Of a stretch of 64,000 nt of DNA, positions 1-11,491 are shown piece by piece (the stretch's first letter is position 1; the number at the start of each line of letters is the position of its first letter). The notes under the pieces were generated by a model, which saw only the letters and a program-made list of their open reading frames with translations, searched no databases and was not told where the DNA came from. The translations under genes were made by a program, and so were the position numbers. The DNA is from Tenebrio molitor (taxonomy: Eukaryota > Arthropoda > Insecta > Coleoptera > Tenebrionidae). Location: the NCBI RefSeq assembly GCF_963966145.1, contig NC_091054.1, positions 13,888,001 to 13,952,000 of the forward strand, written 5' to 3'.

Positions 1-1454
1 GTCCTAGAGAGATTTTGCAAAACTATCAAGGCTATTTTCGCGAAATCGACAACTATCAATTTGATGGCCTAGTTCTAGGTTATGTTACTCCAGTAATCTT
101 GTGGATATCATAAAAACAACATATTTTAATTGATTGTTGCAGTGGAATAATGAAGGGTATGATGTTGCAAAAATTTTTGGCAACAAATTCACTCACATCA
201 GTCCGGTTTGGTTGGAAGTTAAACAATCAAAGAAAGACACAAAGTATGAGTTGGATGGAACTCATGATGTTGATAAAAAATGGATGGTGCATGTAAAAAA
301 TGCGGGAAGAGAGAGAAAACTCAAAAGTATAATTCAGTTAGAGGTGTTGGATTTTCTCATGGGCGATAATAAGTCATATCTGCGCAAACGTCGAATATCG
401 GTCTCAAGTAGGCCCTACAAACCAACTGGAAAACATCGTCATTCGTTACTTAGTGTTGTCTCTCTCTCGTCTATTTGCATGTAAAGTAGTCGACGTTTTC
501 ATTTACAGATTTTTCATTGGTTTATCGTTCCGCCTTCGCGCAGATATTTCCAAGGTCACAGCCCATGAGAGAATCCAACACCTCTACTCACTATGTGTTT
601 TTTTAACTAATAGTTGATTTAGTTGTCCCTAGGATTTTATTTAGTAATCTGGATCAGCGTACAATGGATACACTGTTCACAAATTCCAAAGAAGTAAAAG
701 CTTTGATCAAAATGTTGATTCGTGCTGCTAAAAATTATCATTTTGATGGATTTGTCATAGAAATATGGCCACAAGTGCAAGGAGATTTCGATTATAACCC
801 ATTAATCCATCTTGTGAGGGCAATAGGTATATTGTGCAAGGGGTAAATTATTAAATGTTGATTGATTTTTCGAAATTGTTAGGTGATTCCCTGGCGTTAG
901 AAAATTTAGACTTGATTCTAGTCATTCCACCTAAAAGGGGTCACCACTTGCCATTTTCAGAAGAACATTTTAACAAATTATATGATCATGTGACTGCATT
1001 TTCTTTAATGACGTACGATTATTCAAATCCACGCAGACCAGGCCCCAACGCCCCCATCTCGTGGGTAGAAGATTGTATCAAATCTGTTTCCTCCAATCAG
1101 GAAAAGAGAGGTAAAATATTAACAGGATTCAATTTTTACGGAAATCACTACTCCGAGAGGGGAGGAAATACGATTTTGGGACGTGACTACATAAGAAAAC
1201 TGGAAGAGAAGTTGAACGCAAAGATGGTATATGACCCCCAAATCGCCGAGCACTACGTGGAATATGGGTAAAACGACGCCAAGTGTTAATATCCGCTAAT
1301 TATATTTTTTAGAGAGTCTAATGGAAAACACCTCCTTTTTTACCCCACTCTCTATTCACTCCACAAGAGAATAGAGTTGTGCAAGCAGTTGGGCACTGGG
1401 ATTTCTATATGGGAGTTGGGACAAGGACTGAACTACTTCTACGACATGTTATGA
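1..1454 (+). CDS. CHID1: Chitinase domain-containing protein 1 (CHID1 / SI-CLP), 5'-partial
   Basis: Five exon pieces are visible: up to 92 (frame opens at base 3), 143-326, 614-826, 883-1267 and 1313-1454, stop TGA 1452-1454. All junctions are GT-AG and the phases agree, giving 337 residues; about 50-60 N-terminal residues lie left of the window, judging by the ~390 aa family length. The product is a GH18-fold, secreted or lysosomal chitinase-like lectin. Family landmarks are GYVTP followed by [40 protein letters not shown], the barrel strand [36 protein letters not shown], and the C-terminal [17 protein letters not shown]. Active chitinases have FDGxDxDWE on that strand; here the middle acidic residues are lost, as in known CHID1 proteins, so carbohydrate binding rather than hydrolysis is expected. 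Intron 2 carries a MITE. The gene converges on the SDR gene. Confidence 0.93.
341..594. repeat. MITE in CHID1 intron 2
   Basis: Terminal inverted repeats of about 27 bp begin GAGGTGTTGGATT on the left and are mirrored by AATCCAACACCTC on the right. TA dinucleotides sit just outside both ends (339-340, 595-596). A diverged copy in the opposite orientation lies at 32683-32884. Short non-autonomous Tc1/mariner-like element by its TA duplication; no transposase is present. Confidence 0.85.
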
Positions 1455-1467
1455 TTTTCACTAACTT

Positions 1468-1473
1468 TTTATT
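1468..1473 (-). terminator. Poly(A) signal of the SDR gene
   Basis: AATAAA on the minus strand, about 80 bp past the SDR stop codon and inside the 3' region of the convergent CHID1 gene. Cleavage 10-30 bp further would put the SDR transcript end within the CHID1 stop-codon region. Confidence 0.6.
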
Positions 1474-1489
1474 ACCTGCTAGCATACAA

Positions 1490-1495
1490 AATAAA
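1490..1495 (+). terminator. Poly(A) signal of CHID1
   Basis: AATAAA (followed directly by a second AATAAA-like copy) 36 bp after the CHID1 stop codon. It lies between the CHID1 stop and the SDR stop on the opposite strand. Confidence 0.65.
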
Positions 1496-1550
1496 TAAAT
1501 TCTAACAGTTTCACCTCTATTGTCACTAAAAAAGTAGATGCTTTGAATAA

Positions 1551-2892
1551 TCACGCAGCTTCGACCTCTTTGAAATTTCTCATGCTCATCATGGACTGAG
1601 GCCCTTGGATTATTCTGTAAACCAGGGCCCAATTCAGCTTGGCTGGGAGAAAACTGAAACGGAAACATTGTTGTGAAAGACTGCGTGGGATTAAATATTA
1701 GGTACATCACTTTTTAATGGGGAGGACAAATCGCGAGAAAGCTGGCAGTGTGACAAACACTTCCTCTCTTTTAATGGCTGTAATTATTCTCTTTGCAACA
1801 TCCTTTGGTTCTAGCATGTCCAAGTTTCTAGGCTTGCACCCTGAGAACATTCCAGTATTAATGAAATAGGGGCAGACTAGAGTCATCTTGATTTTGTGAT
1901 ATCCGTGCGTCTGCAATTACAACGAATTAGACTTAAGTAATGATATTTTTGTACATACTTTTAATTCAGTTAATAAACTTTCGTGAAATCCGACTGTTGC
2001 GAATTTAGAAGCACTGTAATCTGTGCATTTGTACGTCCCCAGCATCCCCGTCAGGCTCCCAACAGTCACGATATGTCCCTTTCCAGTCTTCATCATGTTC
2101 GGCAAGAACGCTTTCACAATCTGGAATTTAAATTTGGCGCGGTTTCGTGTGAATAACCGGCGACTTTCCACTCACCCAATAGTGAGCCAGTATGTTCACT
2201 TTGAAAGTTTTTTCAATCATGTAGTCGGGGATGTCCAAAAAAGTCTGTCCGCACACGACCCCAGCATTGTTTATTACAATATCAACATGTCCCACGTCAG
2301 ACTTGACAATTTCGGCATACTTGTAAACGTTTTTTTTGTCCGACACGTCCACCGGATATGCGTGAACTTTGTAACCTTCCGCTTCTATTTTTTCTACGAC
2401 TTTTTCCAAAGCTAAAGCAAAGAATGAAATGTAATTCTTTTTTGTGCGTATTCTTTTGTCATGTTAACATGTCCTATTTTCAATTTACAAAATCACGAAA
2501 CTCTTGAGTGATCTCGTCCCACTTTCTAGTTCTCACTCGAATGTAGTAAACTTTCGCTCACATTTACTTTTACTTTGATACGCTTCGATTTGTGATGTAC
2601 CTTTTTCATTGTAGTCCCAAATAACGACCCTGGCCTTGTGTTTTGCCAGTCGAAGTGCTAGTTCTTGGCCGACTCCGCCGGCCCCTCCCGTCAGCAGCAC
2701 GACCTTGCCGCCTAGATTTTTTTGCCGGCGGAAAACCGAAGGGGTTACGGTCAGCACCAAGGTCTCGGAGACGTAATAGACCGAGAGCCAGCACAAGACG
2801 ATAAGTTCGAGGATTCTGGTGGTTACGGCCAAGGAGGTTGCTCTTGTCCACTCCAGAACGAACAGAATGAACCTTAAGAATACAGATTGCAT
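1551..2892 (-). CDS. SDR family 16C-like dehydrogenase (RDHE2 / 17-beta-HSD11-like)
   Basis: Five exons on the minus strand: 2892-2601, 2411-2176, 2120-1959, 1910-1711 and 1653-1551 (stop TGA 1553-1551). All introns are GT-AG and phases close, giving 330 residues, the usual length for the family. Start is ATG 2892-2890. A hydrophobic helix at about residues 27-50 should anchor it to ER or lipid-droplet membrane. The Rossmann motif TGGAGGVG is at residues 68-75, and Asp93 at the end of strand 2 suggests NAD(H) preference. NNAG is at 145-148; the catalytic set is N170, S198, Y211 and K215 (YSASK). The C-terminal exon encodes FLPAKLNWALVYRII, typical of this family; without it the frame would stop early at LPIKK. 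Likely substrates are retinoids, fatty alcohols or steroids; which one cannot be read from sequence. Convergent with CHID1. Confidence 0.92.
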
Positions 2893-4056
2893 AAATTTTA
2901 TTGTGAAAATGCACGTGTGGTCGTTTTCACAAATTGTGAAAGAAAAGCAGATTGCATTTCCTGTTACGACAGCACAAAATGCAGGAGTGCAGTTGACTCG
3001 CGTTTCAATGAGTTTGTTTATTAAATTGTACCTATAAATAAATCAAAGAGCATTTTGTAAAGTCTGTTCTTATATCGAAGACCCACCAACACCGCAATTT
3101 ACCTGGAAAACACGCGTGACAACGCTGTTGGAGCAAACTTAAACAATTTAATCAGAAATTTATTTTTAATTTATAAATAAACTTGTAAATAAATGTCTTG
3201 ATTTTTTTAATAAACATAGTACGTTATCAACTACCTAAATACATATTTGTTTTTTTAACTGTGCCAATTCGCTACGCTCGTGCCTAATAAAGATAAATAA
3301 AACTCTGACTAAAAAGGCATTTATAAAGCTTGTTGCATAATATTAATACAGTATTTTATAAAATCTGAATTTAAGGAATTATAGTTGTCATGTTTTTTGT
3401 CTTCTTTTTAGCGAAATAAATGAAAGTTGCCATTTAAAAAATAGAAAGTATAAAAACGTTTTGAATGCATTGCTATACCATTAAAAAAATAGCAAGACAT
3501 GTTGCACACACCTAACCGCAATTAATAATTTATTTGACAATTAGAAAAACATTAAATCATCAAAATACATTACATTGTATGTACATTCATCGTAAAATGT
3601 TTTATGGTTTTACTTTAAGCAACAAGAGAAAGGTGTGGTGCCAAATTTTGCAATCACTGGGTCTATAACTGTGCAACAGAAAAAAGTTACTTCTATTACT
3701 TAGTATTTTACAAAAAATTTTTAAAGAATTTTTAGGAAATAAGCCCCTCTACTACTACTAAGTTCATTACTACTCATTACTGTGTCTAAGTCAAGCAAGC
3801 ATTTTTTTAAGTGGAGATTATAAATTCTAGGGTTTCATCAATTTGGTTGAACATCGTTTAAAAAAAGAAAATGTTAACAGTTTTTTATATTAAAAACATA
3901 TTTCAGATAAAATATATCGCATAATACGAACAGAAGAACACCTTCCTTTCCATCAACTTTCAACTTGATATCCTTATCACAGTGGCAACAACATTTTTAT
4001 CACTCTTACCACAGTAAAAAAGACATTTTTCAACATCAAATGTGATGTGATTTTTA
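2893..4056. other. Intergenic DNA upstream of the SDR gene
   Basis: AT-rich sequence with the SDR promoter somewhere in its first part; no clear TATA box was recognised. Around 3085-3140 a stretch beginning CCACCAACACCGCA resembles the inner arm of the repeats at 10358 and 35966. No gene seen in the rest. Confidence 0.5.
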
Positions 4057-4291
4057 TACGGGGTGATCAAGAAGGACTGTTTAAGTTGGTAACACTGGAT
4101 CGTATTTTAAATCGTATAACAGGAGTAACTTCCGGTTGTTGGTGGCTTGTCGTTGTTAATGCTGTACCTATATTAGATATTTGTCAAATAAACCAACAAA
4201 ACATATCCAGTTGCAGTCTTATAAATAACCGAATTAAAAATTTTTCTTAATTGTACTGCCAACTTAAACAGTCCTTCTTGAACACCCGGTA
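4057..4291. repeat. MITE, 235 bp, TACGGGGTG ends
   Basis: Inverted termini: TACGGGGTGATCAAGAAGG on the left, and CCTTCTTGAACACCCGGTA on the right. The inverted arm continues through ACTGTTTAAGTTGG, about 35 bp in total. A reading frame across it is incidental. A truncated copy in the opposite orientation is at 5931-6062. Confidence 0.85.
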
Positions 4292-4390
4292 TTATGTGAA
4301 ATATAATTTAAAAAACTGGGTTTAAAATCCCTACAAATCTTTTTTGACACAAGAGCTTTAGAAACTAACTGCGTGAATTGATGCAGATTG

Positions 4391-4762
4391 TACTATGGCG
4401 GCCAAAAAATTTTAGCCGTCAATTTCGGTCACTTCAAAAAAAATTTTTGTAAACCATACTTTATTGTCACTATGATTACCGTCTTGATTATAATCGGTAT
4501 TTTTTGGCTGGTAAATTTCAAAAATTCGAAATTATTTTGTCATTTTCTACTACACAGACGTTTACCTCAGGTTATCTATTTAATTTTGTTCATTCATGTC
4601 GGATTTTTGGAATAATCTGAGCTTTAAACAGTTTAAATTGATTGTCAGAATAACAAGATGCATGTCAAAATGACAAGCATCGAAAGTGGGGTTACAGTTC
4701 CTAAAGGTTACCTACATGAATGTCAAGATAGTGACAGCTAAAAATTTTTGGACGCCATAATA
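4391..4762. repeat. MITE-like inverted-repeat element, about 370 bp
   Basis: Left end TACTATGGCGGCCAAAAAAT is mirrored by GGACGCCATAATA at the right, with the arms continuing through TTTTAGCCGTCA and TGACAGCTAAAA. Interior has many TGTCAAAA-type words but no coding frame. Confidence 0.7.
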
Positions 4763-4992
4763 GGTACTATTGGGGATACGGAAAACTGAGCAGATGTGTC
4801 ATTCAGTTGTCAAAATTTCTAAACCATACCTTAGCTACTCATAACCAAGCTTAATTTAATTTGACAGTTTTTTTGAAAATATCAATCATAATGACAGTAA
4901 AGGTGCATTTACACTGACACTTTTTGAAATGACAATAGCAGACTGCCCAGGATTCCATGTCCCTCATTGTACACAATATCATTCGTAAACAA

Positions 4993-5275
4993 TTTTTTTT
5001 GTTTGACACTGTCAGAATTTGAGAATTTTCTCCTGCGTGAACGGATTTTGATAAATGTCACATCTTGTCAAAACGAAACGTCAAGCTAATTTTAAAGATT
5101 TTAAACGATTGGGAACCTTTAAGGGGCTCGTTGAACAGAAAAAAACGTATTTAACTCATTCTTGTGTAAATTGGGCTTTTTTTGGCATTCGTGGGCCTGA
5201 CCCACATGCCAAAATTTTGTTTTGCTCTTTTTAGTGTATCGCTCACCTGACTGGATATGTCGAGATAACATTCGT
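4993..5275 (+). repeat. Dispersed repeat, copy 1 of 3
   Basis: Shares with 20432-20698 and 38896-39320 the words TTCTCCTG, GTGAACGGATTTTGATAAAT, CTTGTCAAAACGAAACGTCA and CTTTAAGG-GGCTCGT, in the same order and strand. Copy 1 lacks the long right-hand palindrome seen in copy 3. Family unknown; no coding capacity. Confidence 0.85.
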
Positions 5276-5930
5276 TAATTTACACTTTTAACTTAAGCTT
5301 GACAATTATTAATTTACGGTAGAATTTAACAAGAAACTTGAGGACAATAAAAGAATAAGATTGACACTTACCTTGTGCTTTTTCCCAGATAGGGATACAT
5401 CTCGAACTTGTAAATACAACAAAATGAATATTCCACGCACCGTTCCAACAATTAACGTAACCGTTCGCAACGCGTTCTGAATTGGAAATGCCGGTTCTTG
5501 CGCCCTGCAAGAGAGGATTCTCGCGATATCTCAGTTAGGAGGTCGCTGGAGAAAATTCAGTTTGTTGAACTGTCCAAACCTTTCTCTTGCAGATCTTACA
5601 CTTTAGAATATATTAAGTCAATAGAAAAATAATAATTTTAGGGCTTCGGGCAAAGACGCGTATTGTTGACAGTGACTTGTGGTGTACAGGGTCACGTGCC
5701 TGTTCAACCAACCAACGAAGATGAGTTTAATGCACATACATTTTTGTTTAAATTATTTTCGAGTGTTTGGAGAAAGTATTTCTTGGTTAGCAGTTTGAAC
5801 AAAATCAAGCCAGGAAGAAGTGTTTAGCTAGTGGCAACAAAAAAGCACAACTCGTCTCGGTTTTTCCTTTTTTTTTTCAGTTGCTACCCACGCGGTAAAT
5901 AGTCTAGTAAAAGGACTTTGTTGTATTTTC
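5276..5930. other. Intergenic DNA
   Basis: No gene, RNA gene or repeat recognised. A patch at 5640-5720 is a little richer in G+C. The minus-strand frame here has no family features. Confidence 0.4.
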
Positions 5931-6062
5931 TACAAGGTAATCAAGAAGGACTGTTTGAGTTGGCAATATAATTAAGAACATTTTTTATTCGGCTATTTGC
6001 AATACTGCAGCCGTATATAATTTGTTGATTTATTGACAGATATCTGACGTAACACCTTGTAG
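5931..6062. repeat. Truncated copy of the 4057 MITE
   Basis: Reads AATCAAGAAGGACTGTTTG then TTGGCAATATAATTAAGAAC, the reverse complement of the right half of the 4057-4291 element, and ends GTAACACCTTGTAG opposite TCTACAAGGT. One original end is missing, so this is either a deletion derivative or a folded half copy. Confidence 0.7.
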
Positions 6063-6257
6063 AAACTTGACATAACTTTTCCCGTTGCAGTGCTTATGTA
6101 GAAAATTTTTTCTCTTCATTCTATAATTTGGCATTTTAACTGTGGATCAAAAATTCATCCAGAGTTGTAACGAGTCTCAAAAAACTCATACCTCAAACAT
6201 CAAGGAACACGTTAAAATGTTTTAGCCCTGTTCTAGATTACCTTGTTAAATATACCA

Positions 6258-6726
6258 TACAGAGGGTGTTTTTGAAATGCGTGCACAAATTTTAAGCTAC
6301 TGGCTTCATGTAGAACTCGGAAAAAATATTTAAAAAATTCTATGTCAAAAAATAAAATGACATTTATTTTTTGGGCTACAATTTTTTTAAATTGCTTTTA
6401 GTTTTATACGTTGTCCTACAACCCCGTAGGTAAATTTTGGCACATTTTAAAAATACACCCTGTATATCATGTTTTATAAAATGTATGCCAATGCTTTAAA
6501 ACAAGGAAACCGCATTGGTGTACGTTTTATAAAATATGATATACAGGGTGTATTTTTAAAATATACCGTTTGTTTGACAACGTAGACTAAAAGCAATTAA
6601 AAAAATTGCAGCTCAAAAAATAAATGTAATTTTATTTTTTGAGATAGAATTTTTTAAATATTTTTTCTACATGAAGCCAGTAGCTCGTGGTTAAAATTTG
6701 TGCACTCATTTCAAAAACACCCTGTA
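6258..6726. repeat. Two head-to-head copies of a TACAGGGTG MITE forming one large palindrome
   Basis: Left unit 6258-6464 runs from TACAGAGGGTGTTTTTGAAA to AAAATACACCCTGTA. Right unit 6542-6726 is its inverted counterpart, from TACAGGGTGTATTTTTAAAA to TTCAAAAACACCCTGTA. The spacer 6465-6541 is itself palindromic (GTTTTATAAAAT words on both sides). The whole block could fold into one hairpin with arms of about 200 bp. Confidence 0.85.
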
Positions 6727-8119
6727 TACACCAGAACAAAAAAATTATTCAATGTCAGTTCAAATTCAAAATGAATTTAATTTAATATTCCATTCTAAGA
6801 GTAGCGCAAAAAAATGAAATGCTGGTAAAATATTTACATTAATGTGATTTTTATTTGTGCTACGTAGTTTAACATACCAGATTATTATCTAATAACAAAA
6901 CAAGGTTCGTAATGTTTACTGCTGCTAGTAAGTATGCATTTCAAGTACATATTGTGTGCTTAATTCCCTTTTTATAAATACAAGAGAAATACAAGAGTAG
7001 GTAGGTACATACCTATATTTAAACAAAGTTATGTGAGAAATGTATACCAGAGCAAGTGAGATGCCAGTGCTTCAAAATGTGCGTTAATTTTTAGGAAGCG
7101 AATTCACCTTTTAAATTTTTCTATTTATAAAAATAAAAAAAAAATTATCCCATATTTTTCCTTCTAAATTAGAAATTACAACCGGTTTGATTATAACAAC
7201 GATCTAATTATGCAGAAACAATTTCATTAATTCAGAAGGTTATTCAAAAAAAGAATTTATTAATTACATTTTTAGTTTAGTTGTTTGTTTAATAGGTAGT
7301 AGTGCGCATGACATAGATAAATTTGTTGGCTGTGTACCACATTATTTAATCTACGGACACGACGAAATAAGGAGCTTAATAACATCCTCTTTATATCTGG
7401 ACCCCCTATCGTGAAAGATGATTTTTAACAGTCAAAGTAAAAAATTTGTTAAATTGAAAATTATTATTAACAATACGAATTGGTGCAATCACCTGCAAGT
7501 GTTAACTGTCCACCTTTCTTATCTGTTCAGTGTAATCACTAATCAAGTACCTACCTAGTTAACATATACATACTTGACTTACTTACTACATTATTTTTTA
7601 ATGTTATACATTTGCCACAAAAAATCACATTACGAACGAAACTAGATAGTTCTGCAGTGGTAAGTAAGTACAAGGAATTATAAATTCATAGTTAATGGAT
7701 CGGCGTAAACTCGTTTGTGTTGTTTTCTATTATTTGCATTATTGAACTCAAATGAATCATGTAATTTCTTAAATTGGGTCAGGCATAAGTATTACACCTA
7801 AAATTAATTGAAAATCTTTGGAAAAATTAAAAATCGGTTTAAATACCTAGTTATACATTTTTTGTAATGACAATTGTGGACTTCTTTCCCATTCCCCTGT
7901 CTTTTTAATAATTAATAATAAAGCTGTTTTCGTTCTTATTTTCTTTTCTCTACAATAAATAAGAGGAGCTATTTAATTATTGTCTTTGGATGACTCATTA
8001 GCTTCATTCAATGAAGATGTTGCTGAATAACTCAAAAAAACATCCTTCACCATCTCGCGAACTTTTTTTCCCAGTCCCTTCCAAACCAGGAGAGATTTCT
8101 TTAATAGCTAGTCAATGAG
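6727..8119. other. AT-rich intergenic DNA
   Basis: Very AT-rich with scattered TAGGTAGGTA and ACCTACCT words that recur over the window. No gene seen. The end (8046-8110) carries protein-like words in a frame shifted from the RT fragment that follows, so the retroelement relic may begin here. Confidence 0.4.
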
Positions 8120-8280
8120 CAAAACGTTCGAGAAGCTATTAATTCCTTTCCTGCCGGTTCTTCACCAGGTTTAGATGGCATGAGACCACAATACTTGAAA
8201 GATATTATATCTTTGTCAGCGGGTGAAGCAGGTCAGCAGGCACTAAGAGCTTTAACAAAAATGTGCAATTTTTTGTTGGC
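8120..8280 (+). pseudogene. Reverse transcriptase fragment of a non-LTR-type retroelement
   Basis: One open stretch of about 54 codons reads REAINSFPAGSSPGLDGMRP, then QYLKDIISL, GEAGQQALRALTKMCNFLL. The words SFPxGSSxGxDGxRPQxLKD and GEAGQ are typical of the fingers region of RT domains in non-LTR elements. Upstream bases 8046-8110 carry LFFPVPSKPGEISL-like words in another frame with a stop between, so the copy is frameshifted. No endonuclease, palm motif (YADD) or tail is seen. A dead, 5'- and 3'-truncated copy. The exact clade is not determined. Confidence 0.7.
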
Positions 8281-8327
8281 ATACATAATAACTAAAATTT
8301 TAAAGATATCCTATTAGCGGTAACATA

Positions 8328-10206
8328 TACAGAGTGTATCTGAAATACGTGTGTTAATTTTAACCAGTGGAACTTTTCTCTATAACATTTTGTAAAATTC
8401 GCAAAAGTTTTCGTAATAAACTCTTACCTACTGAGATCCTTTTATTTGAGTTATCACATGGTTGAAATTATTTAAATACCTACGTCCATTTCAAAAAAAA
8501 AAAATTAGGCTTTCGACTCATTTGGAAAGGTCGCAGCACAGGGCAGAAATAGTTATTTTTTAAAATACTACTCTGGAACAACTGCAACATGCAAAACCAG
8601 AAGGGTCAGTAAAACTTGGTATGTAATAATTTATATACGTAAAAATGTATGTATTTGATTAAACACTTAAACAAGACCAACAGAAAAATAATACAAAAAC
8701 ATAGCATCTAATAATAAACTGAGGTACTTTGTTACCTTGATTTATCTAACATTACAAAAAAAATTAGGAAAATTTTAAAGATATTATTCATAAGCACCGA
8801 AATCTCTAGTGTGTATGCATATTATTTATTGTGCATAAAACCAGACTGGACGCAGGTATTGTATTCTCAATTTGGTTGTAGGTCGTAAAATTTTATTGGA
8901 TATTATGAGCGATTAACGGGCACAATGGTTGGGTTTGAAAAGGTTGGGAAGCGGCGCGTGCCGTTTGCCGTACAATGCAAATATAACAAATGTACAATAC
9001 AACCCTGCTTAAATATTACCTGCTAGTGGTAAACTAGGATTTATAAGCCCCGCAAGATCTTTAACTTAAAGTACCATAAAATTTTACGACCTACAACCAA
9101 ATTGAAAACACAGTAAATTGGGCACATGGTTAAAATTGTTCAGGGGTTTTGACCAGGTAGCTGCAACCAAGGGATTAGCATCGTTCAAGTGTTGCTCGCA
9201 TTTCCAACGTATGTGAGTCATTTTATTCTATCACTTCAGTAAAAACTTTTACTCGGCGCATCCAAATATCTTTAATTTTGTAAATGTTCTTATTACATTT
9301 CAGACTACCGTCTAAATAAAAATTAGATGCGCCAATGTTGAGAAAAAAACTACGTGGCAAAATAATAAAGAAGCAGTTGTTCTTAGAGGAATGCATTCAT
9401 TTATATAAGAATTCTACTCTGAATCACATAGATTCAATTATGCAAAAATTGTAAGTTACCGCAGTTTACCTGCAGAACCCTAAGATGTACCGAATAATGT
9501 CAAATTTTTTTTTTCTTTAAGTCCGATATATTGATTTCGCAGTGTTAAAGCCCAAGTGGTTAAAAGAAGATCATTATCTAGTCCTGAACGAGAATTATTA
9601 TGAGTGAACGCCCGTCATCACCACTAGTGCGCAATTTACCTGTATTTTAAAGGACCCTTTGGGTCCCTGAATGTTAAATTTAACCAGTGTGCGCAATTTA
9701 CCATATCCCACCAGACTTCGCATATTAGCGGTAACATATGTACAGGTGTCCCAGAGTTGCGAAAAAGCTTCATAACTTGTTTGTTATTAAAGATATCAAC
9801 TTTTTCTTTTTTCTAGATGATAGCTACGCTTCTATTGCATATTCGGAAAATATTTCGGTATATATACAGGTGTCCCAATATTATAAAAACACTAAAGTTA
9901 TGTTTTTTTAAATGGAACCTACCCAGTTTGATTTCATTTTTGGATTCTATGCTAAATTGTGAATCAAATCTACACAGGTCGTTTTTACTTATCTGCCATC
10001 CTTTTTAATCAGTGGCGCTTTTTTTTATCAGAATTCCGAATTGCAGGGGACCCCTCGAAAATTTGTACCTTCCAAATAGTTACACATAAATTAAAATAAT
10101 TGACGCTGTTTGATTCCTGAATATTTAGATATAGAGAAAAGTTCCATGATTTGGCGCGTTCTTCCACTGGTTAAAATTAACACACGTATTTCAGAAACAC
10201 CCTGTA
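8328..10206. repeat. Long inverted-repeat element with nested insertions (TACAGAGTG family)
   Basis: Left end TACAGAGTGTATCTGAAATA continues through CGTGTGTTAATTTTAACCAG; right end has CTGGTTAAAATTAACACACG and TTTCAGAAACACCCTGTA. A compact 432-bp relative is at 62611-63042, so this 1.9-kb copy carries at least one insertion (8859-9114). Words GGTAACATATAC at 8319 and GGTAACATATGTACAGGTG at 9729 suggest a second element end inside. No coding frame. Confidence 0.75.
8859..9114. repeat. Nested inverted-repeat element
   Basis: Left arm CAATTTGGTTGTAGGTCG followed by TAAAATTTTATTGG, right arm CCATAAAATTTTACGACC followed by TACAACCAAATTG; arms of about 33 bp. Interior has no open frame. It sits inside the 8328-10206 repeat. 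Confidence 0.75.
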
Positions 10207-10357
10207 TGTATATAGATTTAGAAATTCACTCTTCCCAAACTAGAAACGTGAGGAGTTCTATTGTAAATAGGTTTTTTTATTAACACATTCATTGGGTTTG
10301 GTTTAAATCTTAAACGTAATTTAAAATAAGCCTAATTATTTTTGTTCGATGTAAATA

Positions 10358-10542
10358 AAGGTCGTGCCAAAATCAAATAACCACCAACACTGCATTCTAC
10401 CCAGAAAATCAACCGGCAACGTTGTGTACTTAGATTTGATTGGGCTAGCATCCTAGTAATATCAAAATTGTCATTATATTTAGTATACTTAGTGTAATTT
10501 TGTTTTCACCAACTTAATTCAACATTTTGGCACGGAATTTAC
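10358..10542. repeat. MITE-like element, about 185 bp
   Basis: Termini AAGGTCGTGCCAAAATC and CATTTTGGCACGGAATTT form an imperfect inverted repeat of about 15 bp. The inner left arm CCACCAACACTGCATTCTAC resembles that of the element at 35966-36348, so the two families are related. Confidence 0.6.
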
Positions 10543-11491
10543 CTGACTTTTATCATAAAGGAAAACAGAAAAGGATACGATATTACAAATAACACATTCA
10601 ATAATTCGATTAACTTTATTAATAATGTGAAATACTTATTTATGTAACAAGTGAGTAAAGTAATACTTTTATTGATATAATGATATAATTAATGATAATC
10701 TTTTGAAATAAGGGTCGGTAATAGGATGATTAGGTCCGATGTACAGCCAATTAAAATATTAGGTGGTTACCTACTTATGATATAAATAAACTAAAAAATT
10801 TACATACGAATATAAAAATACAAATGACAGCAAATGTCAGGGGAGTTTTCTGAATAGCTAGTAGGTAGGTACCCACTTTAAAATAATGCATGTTTTTTTC
10901 AGTTTTAAACAAAACGTTTAACCTGGTATGTAAGTACCTACGTCATTGCAATTAAGTAAATTAAGTTGATGATTATAATAAGTAGGTATGTAGTAACTAT
11001 AACCATAATTATATAATTAAAAATGGCCAGATTTATGTAATTAAAAATAATTACAACACACTTAACTAAAAAAATGTAATATTAATTTTACAAATCCTTC
11101 CAAAGTGAATATAAACGTGTGGTTACAAGATATTTTTTTTTACATGATTTATGCTCATTCTACATTTATATTTTTGTTACTTGCAAGCAAAGGATTATTT
11201 TACCACTACCTAAACAATTTGAAAAGTGAAAATTTTAATCCCTTTTAATCACTTTACGAAAGTGGAAGTCTTGGAAAGGGATTTTCAACCAAGAATTAAA
11301 TTTTGTAACTGGTCCTTGGATCTGTATAATTTTGACAACGATAGCAATCAATTTTGGATTAGCAAAAATCCAAATTTAATTCATTGACTATTTAATTCAG
11401 CTGTCACTTAATGTTCATCAACCAATGAAACAAACTTAATTTTAGTGATTTCCATGGTTACAAAAGAATTGCAGCGGATATTGGACTAGCA
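10543..11491. other. AT-rich intergenic DNA
   Basis: No gene recognised. Contains several TAGGTACCTAC words (10730-10870, 10920-10990) and long A/T runs. Confidence 0.4.

Noticed and set aside
2023..2415. 130-codon plus-strand open frame
   Set aside because: It is antisense to the well-supported SDR exons 2176-2411 and 1959-2120 and has no family features.
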